Below, one piece after another: positions 35,001 to 48,299 of a DNA stretch of 64,000 bases. The DNA comes from Septoria linicola. Lineage: Eukaryota > Ascomycota > Dothideomycetes > Mycosphaerellales > Mycosphaerellaceae. The notes below the pieces were generated by a model that was not told the DNA's origin, searched no databases, and worked only from the letters and a program-made list of their open reading frames with translations. Positions within the stretch are counted from its first letter, which is position 1; every line of letters begins with the position of its first letter. A program made the translations under genes and the position numbers. The stretch lies in NCBI GenBank assembly GCA_024114885.1, contig CP099421.1, positions 1-64,000 on the forward strand, written 5' to 3'.

Positions 35001-37500
35001 GTAGCTCTCTATAGTAACGTTATCTACCGTAATAAGCCTAGTAGTAAGTTAAAGCCTATAAGGTCTCTATATAATTCGTCGAGTAGAATTTAGTTATATC
35101 TAGAGAAGATATTAACTAGCGAGGCTAGTACGTAGCCGGTAAAGTCTTTAGAGAAACTCTTAGCGTCGAGTAGTAAGTTCGAATCTCTTATAGTAACTTA
35201 ATTAAACTTCTAAGCTATATTAATTAACCGATACTTCTTTAGTTTACCTACCTCTATCTTCTTACTAATAAGGAAGTATAGATTTCGATAGGTACTATAG
35301 TATAGCTTAAGAGTCCTAGCTTAGATTCGTTATCTTAGTATATCTTCTACGATATATCGTAGAGATAGGTTTAGCTTAAAGCCTAGATACTACTATAGCT
35401 CGTAAGGAATTATCTAAATCTTCTATAGTAGAGTAATATTAGGATTAATTTAGCCTAAATACGTAAAGTCCTACGTAAAGGTAGCTTCTCGATTCCTTAG
35501 TATATAGTATAATAAATCTAGCTCCTTTAGTAGTAGTTCTATACTAGGTTTGAACTTTGTAAGCTATTTAGGCGTAAGACGTAATCTAGGCTCGATCGTC
35601 GAGAATCTCTTAGTTAAGTACTTACTATCGTAAGGTCCAGTACTAGGTAGTATAGCTACTTCCTTCTTAATATAAGTCTATCGCTAGTCCTTTAACCCGC
35701 TAGGGTTTAAGCTATTAGTTATAGTAATGTCGGTATTTACTAGTTTAATCTTATTAGTAACTTACTTATAAAGAGTATAGGCGCTAATATAATTATCTAG
35801 CTTCTACTACCTTATAGCTTCTTTATTACGAGCTTTCTCTACTACTATATTAATAGTAGCCGAGATAACGTACGTCTCCTCGCTAAGTTCGTCGTCTACC
35901 TTATTAGAAATAACCTTGTCGTAGAGTCTAGGTTCTTAGATAGCTAGCTCCGCCTCTCTAAGCTTCCTATAGGTAATTATTAAGTATTCGCTACTATAAT
36001 TTAAACCCTAGCTCGATTAAGATACTAGTATAGTATCGTTAAAACTATACCTAATACCCTAGTACAAGTCTCGCTCGCTAGTACAAACTAGCTTAGCTTC
36101 GCTAGTAGCTAGTAAAAGCTTCTTAAGTCGATTATTTTAGCTAAATTTAGTAACGTTACCTTTAATAGCCGTAGCTACGAGATAGTTATACTATATTTAA
36201 GTCTAGCTATAGTTAACCCGTCTTAATAGCTCGAGCTACTATCGTAGAGAGGTACTTTATCTAATTAAGTCTACTATAAAATAATCCTTAAAGTAAATTA
36301 CCTTTATATACGATAACTACTATATAAGGTAGTTAAAGACTTGATTCTCTAGGAGTTTAGAGCTATCGGTAACTATAAACGAATACTAGTACTAATCGCT
36401 TATCTATCTATACTACTAGTATAGTTTAAAGTATAGTATAGGAGGTATAACGTAATTATCGTTTAAAAAGGTAACTATAGAATGTTCCGCTAGCTAACCC
36501 TCCTAAGTAGAGTTTTTACCTCTAACTACTAAACCTTATATAGAAAGGGTAGTAGAAGCTTAAAAAGCTTATAATCTCTCTCTCTACTCCTCGCTATTAT
36601 ATAATTTAGAGTCCTCGATAGTATACTCTATATTCTTTAGCTAGTAATTACCGAAAGTTAGAGTTCGGATACTAATTTTTACTAAATCTAGACGCGACGT
36701 ACGCGTTAGAGCTTTAATTAATCTTATACTATCGACTAGAGCTAGTTTCTTAGTACTCTAGCTTTTCCTAGTACTTATTCTATAGTACGTATATTACTAC
36801 AGCTATTAAAGCTAGTAAATATAATAATATAGCTGTCTAGAGTACTAATTAAGCTCTCTTAAGAGCTATTATCGTAGTTCTTAGAAGCTAGGCGCACCTA
36901 TCGCGCCTATAGCTAGCTAAGTAAGATTAGGCCGTTCGCTAGTAAGACTAGAAATAGTATAGTAACTCTTACGCTAAAGGTGTCGATTAATACTTCTAGG
37001 TAGTATCTAACGAAAGTAACCTTATCTCTAACTCCTCCTATAGTAATATTACCGAGAGAGGTTATACTAACTTAAAGCTTTCGAATATATTCGATCGGTA
37101 TAATTATTAACTTAGCCTTCTCGTCGATTAAAGACTTATAGGCTATTATTCGAGGTCTATACTTTATAGGCACGTAGATACTTAGAATAATTTAATAGAT
37201 ATTATTAAATAATAGAAGGATATTATTAGTCCGCTTATAAAGCTTAGAAGTAGGCCTAGGTTTTACTATATTAATTACTATAGCGGTAGCCTAGAAGGAC
37301 TTAATATTAGTCGCTAAAACAGCTTTTATTAGCTCCTTCTCTACCTACTCGCTAAAGGCTTTAGATAGTAAGGAATATATACTAATTTTAGCTCTACTAC
37401 CTCTATTCGTACGCTTCTTTATATAGAGCTTATTAAGCTTCTTACGTAGATCTATATCGTTTAGAATACGACCCTATAAGGAATACGATACTCGCTTACT
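32100..37500 (-). pseudogene. Gypsy A pol (RT, RNase H, integrase), inactivated
   Basis: The RT palm is at about 34,860-35,060 on the minus strand. The second half of the usual active-site box reads F-L-N-N-I (34,916-34,921 hold the two Asn codons), where F-L-D-D is expected; TG-to-TA explains both. It is followed by KEPKTKYNN, a hallmark of this fungal Gypsy lineage. RNase H at 34,100-34,500 includes EVKYNTRKREYLSILKVLKK and ends with IAPDSLSRKPI (family form DGLSRRP). Integrase follows below 33,742, starting with SKGVSNNEYK*LKKKY near 33,580. The frame continues across the solo LTR when its 277 bp and one 5-bp copy are removed. The part at 31.8-32.05 kb is made of repeated 53- and 106-bp units. 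Confidence 0.8.
33743..34019 (+). mobile_element. Solo LTR of the Copia family
   Basis: 277 bp matching the LTRs at 10,514 and 16,535 from TATTAAGAAT to TTTTAATA. It is flanked by a perfect 5-bp duplication TCTTC (33,738-33,742 and 34,020-34,024). It sits inside the pol gene of Gypsy A. A solo LTR results from recombination between the LTRs of a complete element. Confidence 0.95.
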
Positions 37501-39390
37501 ATAGAGAATAATTTCCGCTAAGCTTAACTAGACCTTAGATTTAAGTATTTTGTCTATCTAGAAGACGTTAGCGTTATTATTAGTATACGTAGCTCGAAGG
37601 TAGTTATCTATACGCTTAGTCTTTAGAGGCTCCTTAGCCTTCTTCTACTTTTAAGTATACGTAGGAGCGACTAGAACTAGTAGACTATTTAGGTAGTCGT
37701 ATATCTACTTATCCTCGACCTTATCGTTATTACGTTCTTAAGTTTAAGAATCCTCTAACTCTCCTATATCCGTAAGGTAAGAAGCTAGCTAGTTTTTATT
37801 TTTAACCTCTTTAATATAAGAGTAACGATAAGCGTAGGTTCTTATAGCTACGGCCTAAGTCGTAATTCGCTTCTATACTCCTATTAGCTATTCTCTAACT
37901 AGACGAGAAGAGTTTAGGTTCTACTTTGTCTTTATACTATCTCTAGCTATATAGGCGCTAATTAGGTCGTCCTAATCCTCCTAGGTAATAGAAGCGACTT
38001 AGCTAATATTAATAGGACCGTCGATACTAGCTACCTTGTTCGCTATCCTCTACTAGCTCGCTCTTAGCGTTAATAAACGATCTATATTTTCAAGATTAAT
38101 CTTTCTATAGCGCTACTCTAATACTTCTATTAATACGAATAGCTTTAATAGTTCCTTATCTTAATAGTACTATATCTTTTCTATACCTAGGCGAGGCGTT
38201 CTATAGTATATAATACCGGTCTTTAGATCTCTATATATTAAGCCTTTAGTCTCGAACTACTATAGGTACTCGTAGTTTACGGCTATATAGCCTTCGAGCC
38301 TATATATCTAATATCCTAAAATCTTTAGAGCGATCGCTACGTAGGCCTTAATTATTAATCCGTTATCTACTATAGCTAAATTAATCGAAATCTCCTAGCT
38401 ATAAGTAGCTCTTAGAATATATAGATAGTCGTAATCGTAAGACTTCGCCTACTATCTTATTAATAGGCGTAGTAGCTATAGGCCTCCTTCTTCGAGTCGA
38501 CGAATCGTAGTAATTACGAGGTCTTATATACTAGTAGTAATATTATCGACGCTTACTAGTTTATAGCCTTTATAGACTACTATTTCTCTAGTATTAAACT
38601 TAGAGTTTAGTCTTAGAGCGGACTTCTTTACTACTTCGTATAGCTATATAATGTCTCTACCGCCTTTATTATATACTTCTACTTTAAAGTCCTTATTACT
38701 ATTAATCTAACGCTAGGCTATCTTTAAGAGCTTACTATAATCTAAGTTATTATTATTAAGGTCTAACCTAAGATAGGCCTAGAGCCTCTTACCGAAGTAG
38801 AATAGTAGGCCTTACGCGAATAGAAGAGTACGAGAATACTCGTCTATATACGAAGTAGGTATAGTATTAGAGTAGAGTATAAACTATCTTAAGTACTCTA
38901 AGAGATTATTATCCTCGCTACGATCGACCTTATAAAGGTTCTCTATATAGTAGTAGTTTCCGAGTATATATATATTATCGTACTTTCGGTACTCTTTAAT
39001 AATTAACTCTTTAAACTTAGCGTAGTTCTGATTATAGAAACTATTAAGGCGCTAGTATCGTCTACGTTAGATAACTATAACCTAAGTAAGTAACTTCTCG
39101 TAAAGCTATTTATTATTATTAATAAGTAGAATAGCGTAGTTCCTATATAGTACTTTAAAACGCTTAATATACTCGGTTACGTTCTCTCTATTAAAGAAGG
39201 GATTCTAGTCCGAGCTAGGTATTAGTAGAACCTAAGCGATAATTACCTACTAGCTCTAGGTTATATAGATAGTCTCTATAAGTAGCTAGAACTATACCGT
39301 AGACAATCTACCTTCTAAGTTCGGTCCTTAAAAGATATTAGCGTTAGGGTTAAGGTTATTACCTCCTTAGTCCTTAGCTTCTATAGACAT
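37500..39390 (-). pseudogene. Gypsy A gag, inactivated
   Basis: Start codon ATG at 39,390 (MSIEAKD). Residues such as NVTEYIKRFKVLYRNYAIL near 39,180 and YDNIYILGNYYYIENLYKV near 38,980 are typical of fungal Gypsy gag proteins, with TAG at former Gln/Trp. The matching sequence at 55,584 in the second copy has lost the start: ATG is now ATA. Gag would form the particle coat. The end of the gag frame was not determined. Confidence 0.75.
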
Positions 39391-40606
39391 ATCGTTGTCT
39401 AGTAGAGGGAATAAAGTAAAAGTAGATAGTAGCTTTACTAGAGATCTTCGAATTTACTTATTAAGTTAGTTAGATAAGCTACTATCTAGTATTATAGGCC
39501 GGCTAGTAGATACTAATTTACTTATAGAGCTTGTTCGAATAGGTTCTAAGAGTATATTATACTCTCCTTAATTAGGTTTTTAAATAAAATATAGTTATCG
39601 TTTAAAATAATAACTAAAAAAATAAGAGTCTAAAATTTTATTAGCTATCTAAAGGTAAACGTTATACTTTTCTTATAATACTAGGGCTATATTAATTATA
39701 CCTAATAAGTAAAGTATGTCGTGTCGTATAGTTCGACTATTTATAGCGAGGCGCGTCTATCTTACTTATTTAGGTAATTCGCTATATAACTATAGTAGTA
39801 TAATATTACGTTAGCCTATACTATATACTAGGTCTAGAGCCTTAGACGTAATTAGTATCTTTAGCTAAACGATTAGCGTCTAACGCTGTACTAGGGCTTA
39901 TACTAAGCGATCTATATACTAGGAGATACGAGATTACCTAGATAGGTCCGGCCTATCCTATAGCTTCTACGCTATCTAAATAAGAGCGTTTTTACGCTAA
40001 ACTAGAGTCTAATCGAAGACTATTATAGGTATAGGGACCCCGAGTAAATCTCCGATATAGTAAGTCGCCTTACTATCTATTCGATAGTTACTAAATAGAT
40101 CCGTACTAAGAGGTACTAGAGGTTTATAACTTTTCTAGGTTAGAGCGATATCTATATTTTAGGAGCTTCTATATTATTATAGCTCTTTAAGTCGCCTCTT
40201 ACGTAGGCTCCTTTAGGCCTCTTATTAATATTTATAGTATATTAGTTCTCGCTTTAAGGCTATCTTCTACCCTCTACGCTTCTAGTCCTAGTATAAGAGA
40301 GAAGAGATAGCTCTACCTTCGGCTCTATTAATAGATAATAACTACCCTAATACTAACCCTCTAGGTAGGTATAAGAGTAGCTATTATAGAATAAGACCTA
40401 TTCGGAGAGTAATAGTCTTATAATACGTATATTAACTAGTAGTAACGAGCTTAAACTAGTAGTCCTAGGACTAAGAGCCTTATACTAGGACCGTAGAACA
40501 TTAAATTAATTAAGTAGAGTAAATATTACTATCTTAGAAACGAGCTACTATCTTGCTTTTATACTAAAGTTACTAAGTATAGTATATAGGTAGGCCTTTA
40601 CCTTAC

Positions 40607-43600
40607 TAATACTTTAACGTTATAAGGTTAGCCTTAGTAAAGCGTAGCGACATATATATATATTATACGTACTATCTAGCTAAGATCGACGTTAGGAAAC
40701 ATACCTAATATCTATATTAATCTACGTAGTTAAGCTAGTAAGTATAACTATAATAGTTATAGAGAAGGTAGTTTATATAATTATAGTCGTACTCGTACTA
40801 ATAATTACTATAGTACTTAAGGCTACTCTTCTACTCGTTATAGTTTTTATACTTATAATAGTAGAAGTACGAGTACGTATTAAGTATAGAATATCTAAGT
40901 ACTAGTAAGCTTTCGAGATAGTAGTAGTACTACTATAGCCTAAAAAGTATTTTAGCGTAGAAGCTAGCTTTCTATATCCTAGCTATCGCTTCTTAAAAGA
41001 TACTAGACGAGTATATTAAGCTAAGTTAGTAGTACTTATACTCGTCGTCGTCGTAATAGATTAGCTAGTAGTAGTAGAAGTACTAGTCGAAGTAGACGTA
41101 CTAGTATAAATTATACTAGTAGATATAATAGACGTGATCGTAGAAGTCGAAGTAGCTATTATAGTAACTATACTTAGGATAGTAGAAACTAAGGTAATAG
41201 TATCGAAGGCTAGCTAAGTAATAGTAATTAATAGCGTTATAGTTATTATAAATATCGAAATAGTAGTTAATATAGAAGTTCTTTTACTCGTAGTAATAAT
41301 AGTAGTAGTAATTAATAAAGTCGATATAATAGATATTATTTAATAGATAGTCGAAAGTTTAAGATAGAAAGCGTAGTATATAGTCGCCTATTACTACTCG
41401 TAGAATATAGTTACTACTTTATCTACGAGAGAGTATAGTTTAGTATCTCGTAAGCCTATTACGCTAACCTAAGAAAGTAATAGTAGTCTAAAATATACTT
41501 AAAGCCTTATTATACCTACGACTAACGAACGTATAGAAGCTTAATAAATATAACCTAGTAGTCTATAGCGAATAGTAGAAGAAATAGAAGATATATACTT
41601 TAGTCTCCTTAGTATATTTTCCTCGGCCTTCTATACTTCTATCTAAGGATAGAAGTTACTTTACGCCTCGTTAACCTTAGCTATTCTCGTATAAGCTATA
41701 AGCTAGAATATAGAAGTAAGCTTTAGTAACTAAGAGCTAGAGTACTAAAGCTAACCTTAAGAAATTAAGAGCTAAAAGCTACTAAACTATAAGCCTATAA
41801 TACGACGAACTATATCTTATAACTAGGCCTATCTATAGGTCGGAAACTTAATCGTAGCTCGTAGGTAGACGCGCGAGTAAGATACTCGTTCGAAACAGTC
41901 CTAGATAATATTAGACTTAGATTTATAGATATAAGTATAGCTCTAGCGTCGATATAGAAGTATAGGCTATACCTACCTAAGCTCTATATCTAATTATTAA
42001 ATAGAGTATATTTACTATCTAGCTATAACCGAATAGAGTAGATCTATTAGCTATATAATATACGTACTAGTAGGCTAGTAACGCTATATAAATAATACTA
42101 TCGAATTTAAATTAGTATACTATACTAAATTAAGCGTAGTAAACTCTCTTTCTTTATCTTATAATACTAGCTACTAGAAGTAGATATATAACTATAAACT
42201 AGCTATTCTATTAGATATAGTATATTTACGCTATTACTAGCGGCTATAGTATTATATCTATATAGTAAACGTATTCTTATAATACGTACTAGTATAACCT
42301 ACGTCTATATATCTATCTTAATCGTTATTAATATTACGCTATAGCTTATCGTTAGTATATACTATCTATAGGCTCCTTAGAATAGTATATTAGATAAGTA
42401 GGGTTAGTAGTATATAACGAGCTCGTAACTACTACTATCCTTGTAATATAGCGTAAATACTATATATACGAACATTAGTAGCGTATACTCTATACGAATA
42501 TAGTACGCTATAGGTAAGAGTACGCTAGGCGATAAGATATTATTAAGATAAGCTAAGGTAGTATACGGAAACGTTTACTAACGTAAAGGTAATTAAATAT
42601 ACTAATATATTATAGCGCGCTAATTATAGCTTCTACTTACTATAGTAGCTACTAAAACTAGATAGTAAATATACTCTATTCTCTATATAATTCTAGCTAT
42701 AGCGTCGTAGTAGCTATATTTACGTAATATCTAGATCTTCTATACCTAGTTAAAAGCGACCTATTATAGAGATAAGCTCTACCTATCGTCGTATATCTAG
42801 CGACTATACTTTTCTACGCTTCTATATAGAGACGTATTATCCTACCTAGTATATCTACTAGTATATACGTACGAGCTCTATATATATAGAAGCTATTTCC
42901 CTAATAAGTATATTAATATAATACTTATATCCTATATTATATTCCTCGCTACTATCTATATAGTATATATTAAGGCTACGTACGATATAGAATTCGAGAG
43001 TAATAATAACCTCTTCTACTATATAATAGTATATACGCTAGACCTCGATAGTTTCTTAAAGTAAGCTTAATAGCCTCGTATACCTATATTATATAAGAGA
43101 AGTACGCTACCTACTACTACTAGGCCTATTAGACTAGGCTAGCGATATATAACTCGACTAGAGTAGGTCTACTTAGTTCGAATATACTTATAGGCTATAA
43201 ATAGCTAAAGTAAGATATCTAGAGACTAATCTAGTTAGGAGTATATACTAGTAAAAACTAGAACACTTATAATTTTCAAGCTTTTAAAGTAAATAGCTCT
43301 ATATATATATCTACAATCTTTACCTACTATCCTATAAAAGACTTCGTAGGTCGTAGCGTTATCTTCGATAACTCTATATAGATCGTCTAAGAAGTTCGTC
43401 TACTAAATACTATAATCCTATTTAATATATATAAGTTTTACGTCTTAGAAAGTAGCGCTATAGCTATATATATCGTCTAAAGAGTCGAGTTAGTAGACGT
43501 TACTTATCTCTAACTAGAAGAAAGGTTTAAGAGTATAACGGCTAGTCTAGTTACGAATATAGGTACGCTATTACTAGAATATAGAGAGCTCTTAGAAGCT

Positions 43601-44885
43601 ACTAATATTTTACTATTTAGGTATTTATAAGATCGACTTATATACTAGCGAAGCTATCTTCTTATAGTAGGCTAGCGATTATATTAATCTTAATATTAGT
43701 ACCTATCTACTAAGAAACCTCGATAGACTATATCCTAATAGCTAGGACTAGCTATATATTATCTCTAATAATATAGCTAAGATCTTTTTACGTTAAAAAT
43801 AACTCTTTTAGTTATTTAAATACGATCGATAAGAATAGTAAAGGTAACTACCTAATTACTATAAGATATATCGACGCTATATATAAAGTTTTAAAGAAAG
43901 ATAGATATATAATATAGATACTTAGTAGACTCTCTATATCTTTTTAGCTTTAGGTAAGTACTAATTACTAAGAGACTACTAGCTAGTATTAGATAATAAC
44001 TTAGGTATAGGTCTCTCGCGAGCTCGATAGCTCTAAAAGTCTTCTTAATTAGTATAAAGTCTTTTAGGCCTCTCTTAGCTAATAGTATCGTATTTAATAG
44101 AGTTTTAATTTTATAAGGCTATATAATACTAGATTTGTTTTAAGTAACGATATCTTAGAAACTATTACTCTTCTTAATAATAGTAGCTACGAGAAGAGTA
44201 AATCTTTAGATACTTTTTCTATACTAATCTTATATCTAGATAAATCTTCGTCTCTATAGATTACTACTATTAAAAGAAGATAGCTTAAGTATACTAAACA
44301 ACGTCCTATTACTCTTATTCTAGCCTTCTAACCTTTCTTATATAAATAATAGACTAGATAATAGTCGATTAGATAAGCGTAGAAACTTCTAGCTTCTACT
44401 TAATAGTAACGCCTTTATCGGATAGAGCGAGAATTCGTATATTAGCGAGTACTCGCTCGATAGTAAGGTACTAATAGAGGCGTAATTTATAAGCGACCGA
44501 TTCGTTATATATCGAGTATATAAGTTTAACTTTATAAGCGCTCTAGTAGAATTACTAGTACTAAAGAGATTTACGTACGGCTTGTCGCCTAACTAGAGTA
44601 TAAGTATATACTATATAAGCTAGAACGGCGCTACCGAAGTAGTATACTAGGAGTTTTATATAAAAGAATATAAATTCCTTAGAAGAGTAGAAAGGAGTAG
44701 ATTCGAAACTATATTTTAGTAGACCTCGCGCTATATAGATAAGATCTATACGTAGGTACTATCTATAGATAATCGAGTCTTAAGTCGAAGTAAAATAGAA
44801 GAGATTAGAAATCCTAGCGGTTAGGTAGCCGATTATATATTAATTAAGAGTATTCTCTAGGCTACGAATAAGGATAGTAGTAAAG
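40607..44885. other. RIP-degraded sequence, not identified
   Basis: The plus strand has long protein-like stretches with TAG/TAA interruptions: a Ser/Arg-rich part near 41,050-41,350, a coiled-coil-like part (KLQQLRARVLKLTLRN with TAG as Gln) near 41,720, and stretches near 42,600-43,100 and 43,340-43,640. None matches a transposase, reverse transcriptase or helicase that I know. The composition is the same CpA/TpG-poor pattern as the other repeats. It ends sharply at about 44,885, where normal sequence begins. Confidence 0.45.
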
Positions 44886-45778
44886 ATGAGTTATAGTCTA
44901 TATATCTGCTATAATATCGATGCTAGCAACTAATCTAGTATATAATGCTAGCCTGTAACTTTGTCCTATATCTGGACGTCAATCACGATGTCTGCCATTT
45001 CCCGGTAGTGAGCTTCGAATAGGAATAAGCTAAGCAAGCAGATCTTTAACTGTTGCTCAAGGTGCGAACGATCTTCTAAGTCAACAAACGCGAGCTCGCG
45101 TTACTGTTGCGGACTCTCGCCTGGACAATCCTGCCATCCTTACCTTGGGAAGCGCTACGAGCGTGAGTAAGAGCCTCTGGCCTTCGTAATGTCGTTCCAC
45201 GATAAGCTTGCTTGACACTTGCTGCGACTGCTGCATCGAACCAGGTATGACAGACGGCTCCACTTCTTCGCTGACTTCCGGCAGTACGTTGGCTTTGCAG
45301 AATTGGACTCCGACTGCTTGAGTTACCGGCGACGCGTCTGTGCGCCGCCACGATGATACCGGAAGAGGTCCATACAGATATCTGAACTCGTTTTCGGTAG
45401 GATCACCGCAATACACCTGCTTGCAAGTCGCTTTGAACAAGATCTGTGTTGTGTCCAGAAGGCATTGAAAGATGTAAGGCCTGAGTCTGCAAGCGCATCG
45501 CCGATATTTTCGGAAAGCATCATGCGACCGCCAAGACTGCTGAAAGCTCTGTGCACCAAGGCTTGACCGCTGTTGCAAATCCGCTCTCGATTTGTCACGT
45601 AAACTTCATCGCTTGCGTAGCTGGATCCACTTGATGAAAGAAGAGGAAACGAAGCAAAGAACGAGGTCTTTCTGTGATCGTGAGTAGACAGCACGGTATA
45701 ACTACCTGCAAGATACCTGCTTCCCGTCCCGGCCCTACCTCTGAGCACGCAACCGGACAAAACCACGCCAAGGTCAAC
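44886..45778. other. Start of the gene island, no firm gene
   Basis: Normal base composition begins here. Overlapping minus-strand frames of 91, 103, 147 and 165 codons lie between 45,076 and 45,906. They overlap one another and none has a recognisable domain or codon pattern, so I do not call a gene. The 165-codon frame (45,578-45,081) is the best candidate if there is one. The stretch also contains the upstream region of the next gene. Confidence 0.4.
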
Positions 45779-46421
45779 ATGTCCGTCCTATACGAAATGA
45801 GGTAAGAATTTGTGTAATGTGGATGAAGCAAAAAGACATACTTACTTACACAATTCGCAGTAAGCATCATAAAGCCCAACAGCCATAGCACATACCTAGA
45901 TTGCACGTAGTTCTGACCTACCGCCCTACACAGGCATCCCGCTCATCACCCGCGGCCTGACACAGCTTTCCCACCAGATCGCCAAGGCCGAGGAATGGGC
46001 CTCGCAGAACAATGTCTCGTCTGAAGACCTGGTGCAACGCCGACTCAAAGAAGACATGTTGCCACTGTCCTTCCAAGTTCAATTCTCGACCAACGTGGCC
46101 AAAGGCGTCCTGAGCAAGCTCGCCGGCTTGGAGGACGTCAAGCTCGAGGACAACGAGACCACGCTGGCGGAGCTGCGCGAACGTGTCGACCGTGTTGCAG
46201 AGCTCTTCCGCGCTGTCGAGGGCAGGAAGGACCTTTTCGAAGGCAAAGAGGAGCAGGAGATCACGGTAAACGTGCCTAGCAAGGAATTCAAGTTCACTGG
46301 TCTGGTCTACCTACAGTACTGGGTGCTGCCAAATTTCTTCTTCCACATCACCACGGCCTACGATCTCTTCAGACAAGAGGGCGTGCCGCTTGGTAAGGGA
46401 GACTTCTTGGGCACACCTTAG
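45779..46421 (+). CDS. DUF1993 family protein, two exons
   Basis: Exon 1 is 45,779-45,801 (MSVLYEM plus two bases). The intron is 45,802-45,910, with donor GTAAGA and acceptor CGTAG, and exon 2 is 45,911-46,421. The join keeps the frame and gives 177 residues, close to the usual length of DUF1993 proteins (about 160-180). Family features in sequence order: GIPLITRGLTQLSHQIAKAE near the N-terminus, then LPLSFQVQFSTNVAKG, and the C-terminal FHITTAYDLFRQEGVPLGKGDFLG, which is the conserved end of the family. DUF1993 proteins are soluble, mostly helical and widespread in fungi and bacteria; their biochemical role is not established. The gene shows no RIP-type stops and looks intact. Another acceptor (CACAG at 45,933) would break the frame, so the upstream one was chosen. 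Confidence 0.85.
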
Positions 46422-47289
46422 ATAGATATTGTCCACAATGCAAGCTTTCGACTTCGCAATGACTAGCACACTCTCAAACATGCGGCCTACAACAGAAGTC
46501 TCGACTGACAGGTGATCCTCGCCGTTCTTGGGGATCTGGCGTTATTCGACAGCTGCTGGACTGTCGCTTCCATGGCGGCGGAGCTCTTGTCAAGACATGG
46601 CTGTGACGGCGGTCGGAGTGAAGTGTGTCCGTACATAGACGCAGACGACTGAAGCTGCTACTGCAACATTCAGCAGAAGCGTTTGCATGGTAAGTAAAGG
46701 AGACTGCACCGAGATGAAGGTTTACGCCCAGTCGTCCTGCAGACTTTTGGCCGTTCGCGGGTTCTGGACTGAAACCACGCCCTATTCCGATTCTCCGTCC
46801 CCGACATGCTGCTTAGAAGCATGAACATCAAGCTGACCACTCGAGCATGCATCACCTCATCGAGCCGAGGATACAAAACGACGAGTGTTCCAAGGCTTGA
46901 CAAGAATGAGACGAGCTCGATTACTAAACATTGCCTTCTTAGCCCCTGGCTGACAGACATGTCAGCAGAGCCAAGCTATTAGCCTGTTCAGATGGTAATA
47001 ATGGGGACCAGGGTATTGAAAGTATAGGCTACTTCGACAACGAGAGATTGAAGCATGTGAAGCTAGCGCACGGATGATCTTGGACAGCGGAGCGTCTAGG
47101 CTAGGCGGGAGGGGTTGCAGGAGCCGGAAGAGATGCTCGATTACTGATTGAATTAGCGCACATGTACGACAGCCGTGGTCAACTCGCTGAGCTCGATATG
47201 AGAACTGTGGTTTCGATCGCTTCAGCTTACCTCTGTTATATGCTTCTATCAGTCACCCAACTCCGATCCTCTTCCACTTCGCCTCTGCC
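46422..47289. other. Intergenic, nothing recognised
   Basis: Normal composition, with no frame that has a domain, signal peptide or convincing splice pattern. A 96-codon minus-strand frame at 46,960-46,670 has no supporting feature. Confidence 0.5.
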
Positions 47290-47772
47290 ATGGTTCAATC
47301 TATTCATCACAACAGTCCAGCATCGGGCCATGTCACAATACCATCTACTGCCAGGTCCCAGACTGCCTTTCTACGACCTTCCATGCTTTCTCTTGGATGG
47401 GGCTTTATTGTGTTCTTTGCCTTTGCATTCTTGGCGTAGGCGCTGCGTATCTCTACGCCTCCATGGCTCGAGATCCTGGTCAGATGGGGTCCAGGCGGGT
47501 CTGAACAATACGAGCAAATGATTGCTATCATCAATTTGGTCCTTGGAATCTTCTTAGTCAAAGCTGCCAACGCGCCGCTAGATCATGCCCTGTTTCTGGA
47601 CTTCGCTGCTTGGTGCAACATGGCGCACGTGTCTAGCATGACTGTGATGGCGATCATAAATCCAGACGACAGAATACATCTACTGGGCGATATCCTCTTC
47701 GGCTATGTGTTGGTGGTGCCCTTTATCTGGACCTGGTTCCATGCAAGAACTGGAATCAAGAGACATTCCTAA
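47290..47772 (+). pseudogene. DUF6632-like membrane protein gene with one in-frame stop
   Basis: An ATG at 47,290 opens a frame of 160 codons to TAA at 47,770-47,772, broken only by TAG at 47,437-47,439. The protein has four likely membrane segments: GWGFIVFFAFAFLA before the stop, then MIAIINLVLGIFLVKAAN, a segment around AAWCNMAHVSSMTVMAII, and LLGDILFGYVLVVPFIWTW. The order W/GxGG, LGIFL, AxxxPL, H, HLLGD matches small four-helix membrane proteins of the DUF6632 type as I know them; their role is unknown. Changing TGG to TAG is the commonest RIP event, and Trp at this place (AFLAWALR) would suit the family, so the stop may be a single RIP-like hit. The alternative is a shorter product starting at Met 47,518, with half the membrane segments. 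No convincing intron spans the stop. Confidence 0.6.
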
Positions 47773-48299
47773 TGATTCCTGGAGACCACGGCCAGGCGAT
47801 TAGTCGCGCGGAGGACGGCGGTATAGTGGCATGGAGTCGTGGATATTCGAGCAGGCTTCAAGTCCTCGAGCACACGGGAGGACGCTGTGTACGGCTGGTC
47901 AGAAGATAGTGGGCGTCCAAGAAAGGCGTCAGTCCAACGTTGAGGCTCCTCGTCTAGGTATGTGGGAACAAAGAGTAATCAGCAAAGGATTTTGATCAAC
48001 ACCATCTGCTCTTTCTTGCTCGTCCCTCGCCTTTTAAGCTCTTCCTGTAAGGCCAGTAATGGTCCCGTAATAAGTCTTCCTATAATGCAAAGTCAACTAG
48101 ACCACGAGCAATGGCAGACGTAGAGCGGCGTGAGTCTGACGCGAGGTAGTGGAATACGAAGGCAAGCTTACACTATACGTAGTCGGTAAGTATGTAGGTT
48201 TCTAGCTACTACATACATGATTGGAACCACGAGGGACTCGCCAACTTTCACCGCCCTTCAGAAGTAGAGTTCATCTACGTGATACCACGCCGCATCAGT
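47773..48299. other. Intergenic between two convergent genes
   Basis: The flanking genes converge, so this should hold both 3' ends. A hairpin-like sequence, TATGTAGGTTTCTAGCTACTACATA, lies near 48,190-48,217. No other feature was seen. Confidence 0.45.

Larger units (their letters stand above)
31061..40606 (-). mobile_element. Ty3/Gypsy LTR retrotransposon A, RIP-damaged, with solo LTR inside
   Basis: The 5' side, 37.96-40.606 kb, matches the inverted copy at 54,367-56,988 closely. Alignment by eye breaks at about 40,606 on one side and 54,367 on the other, which marks the outer limit of the shared unit. The order on the minus strand is a leader of about 1.2 kb, gag from 39,390, a protease/RT/RNase H region, then integrase. 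A TATA-like TATAAAAG lies in the leader near 40,560. LTR ends could not be fixed. A 277-bp solo Copia LTR splits the pol gene. Confidence 0.85.

Noticed and set aside
45081..45578. 165-codon minus-strand frame at the left of the gene island
   Set aside because: No domain, no splice support, and it overlaps two other minus-strand frames of similar length; kept only as a remote possibility.
46079..46297. 72-codon minus-strand frame
   Set aside because: Antisense shadow of the DUF1993 gene.
47162..47521. 119-codon plus-strand frame
   Set aside because: It overlaps the DUF6632-like frame in another phase and its translation has no family features.
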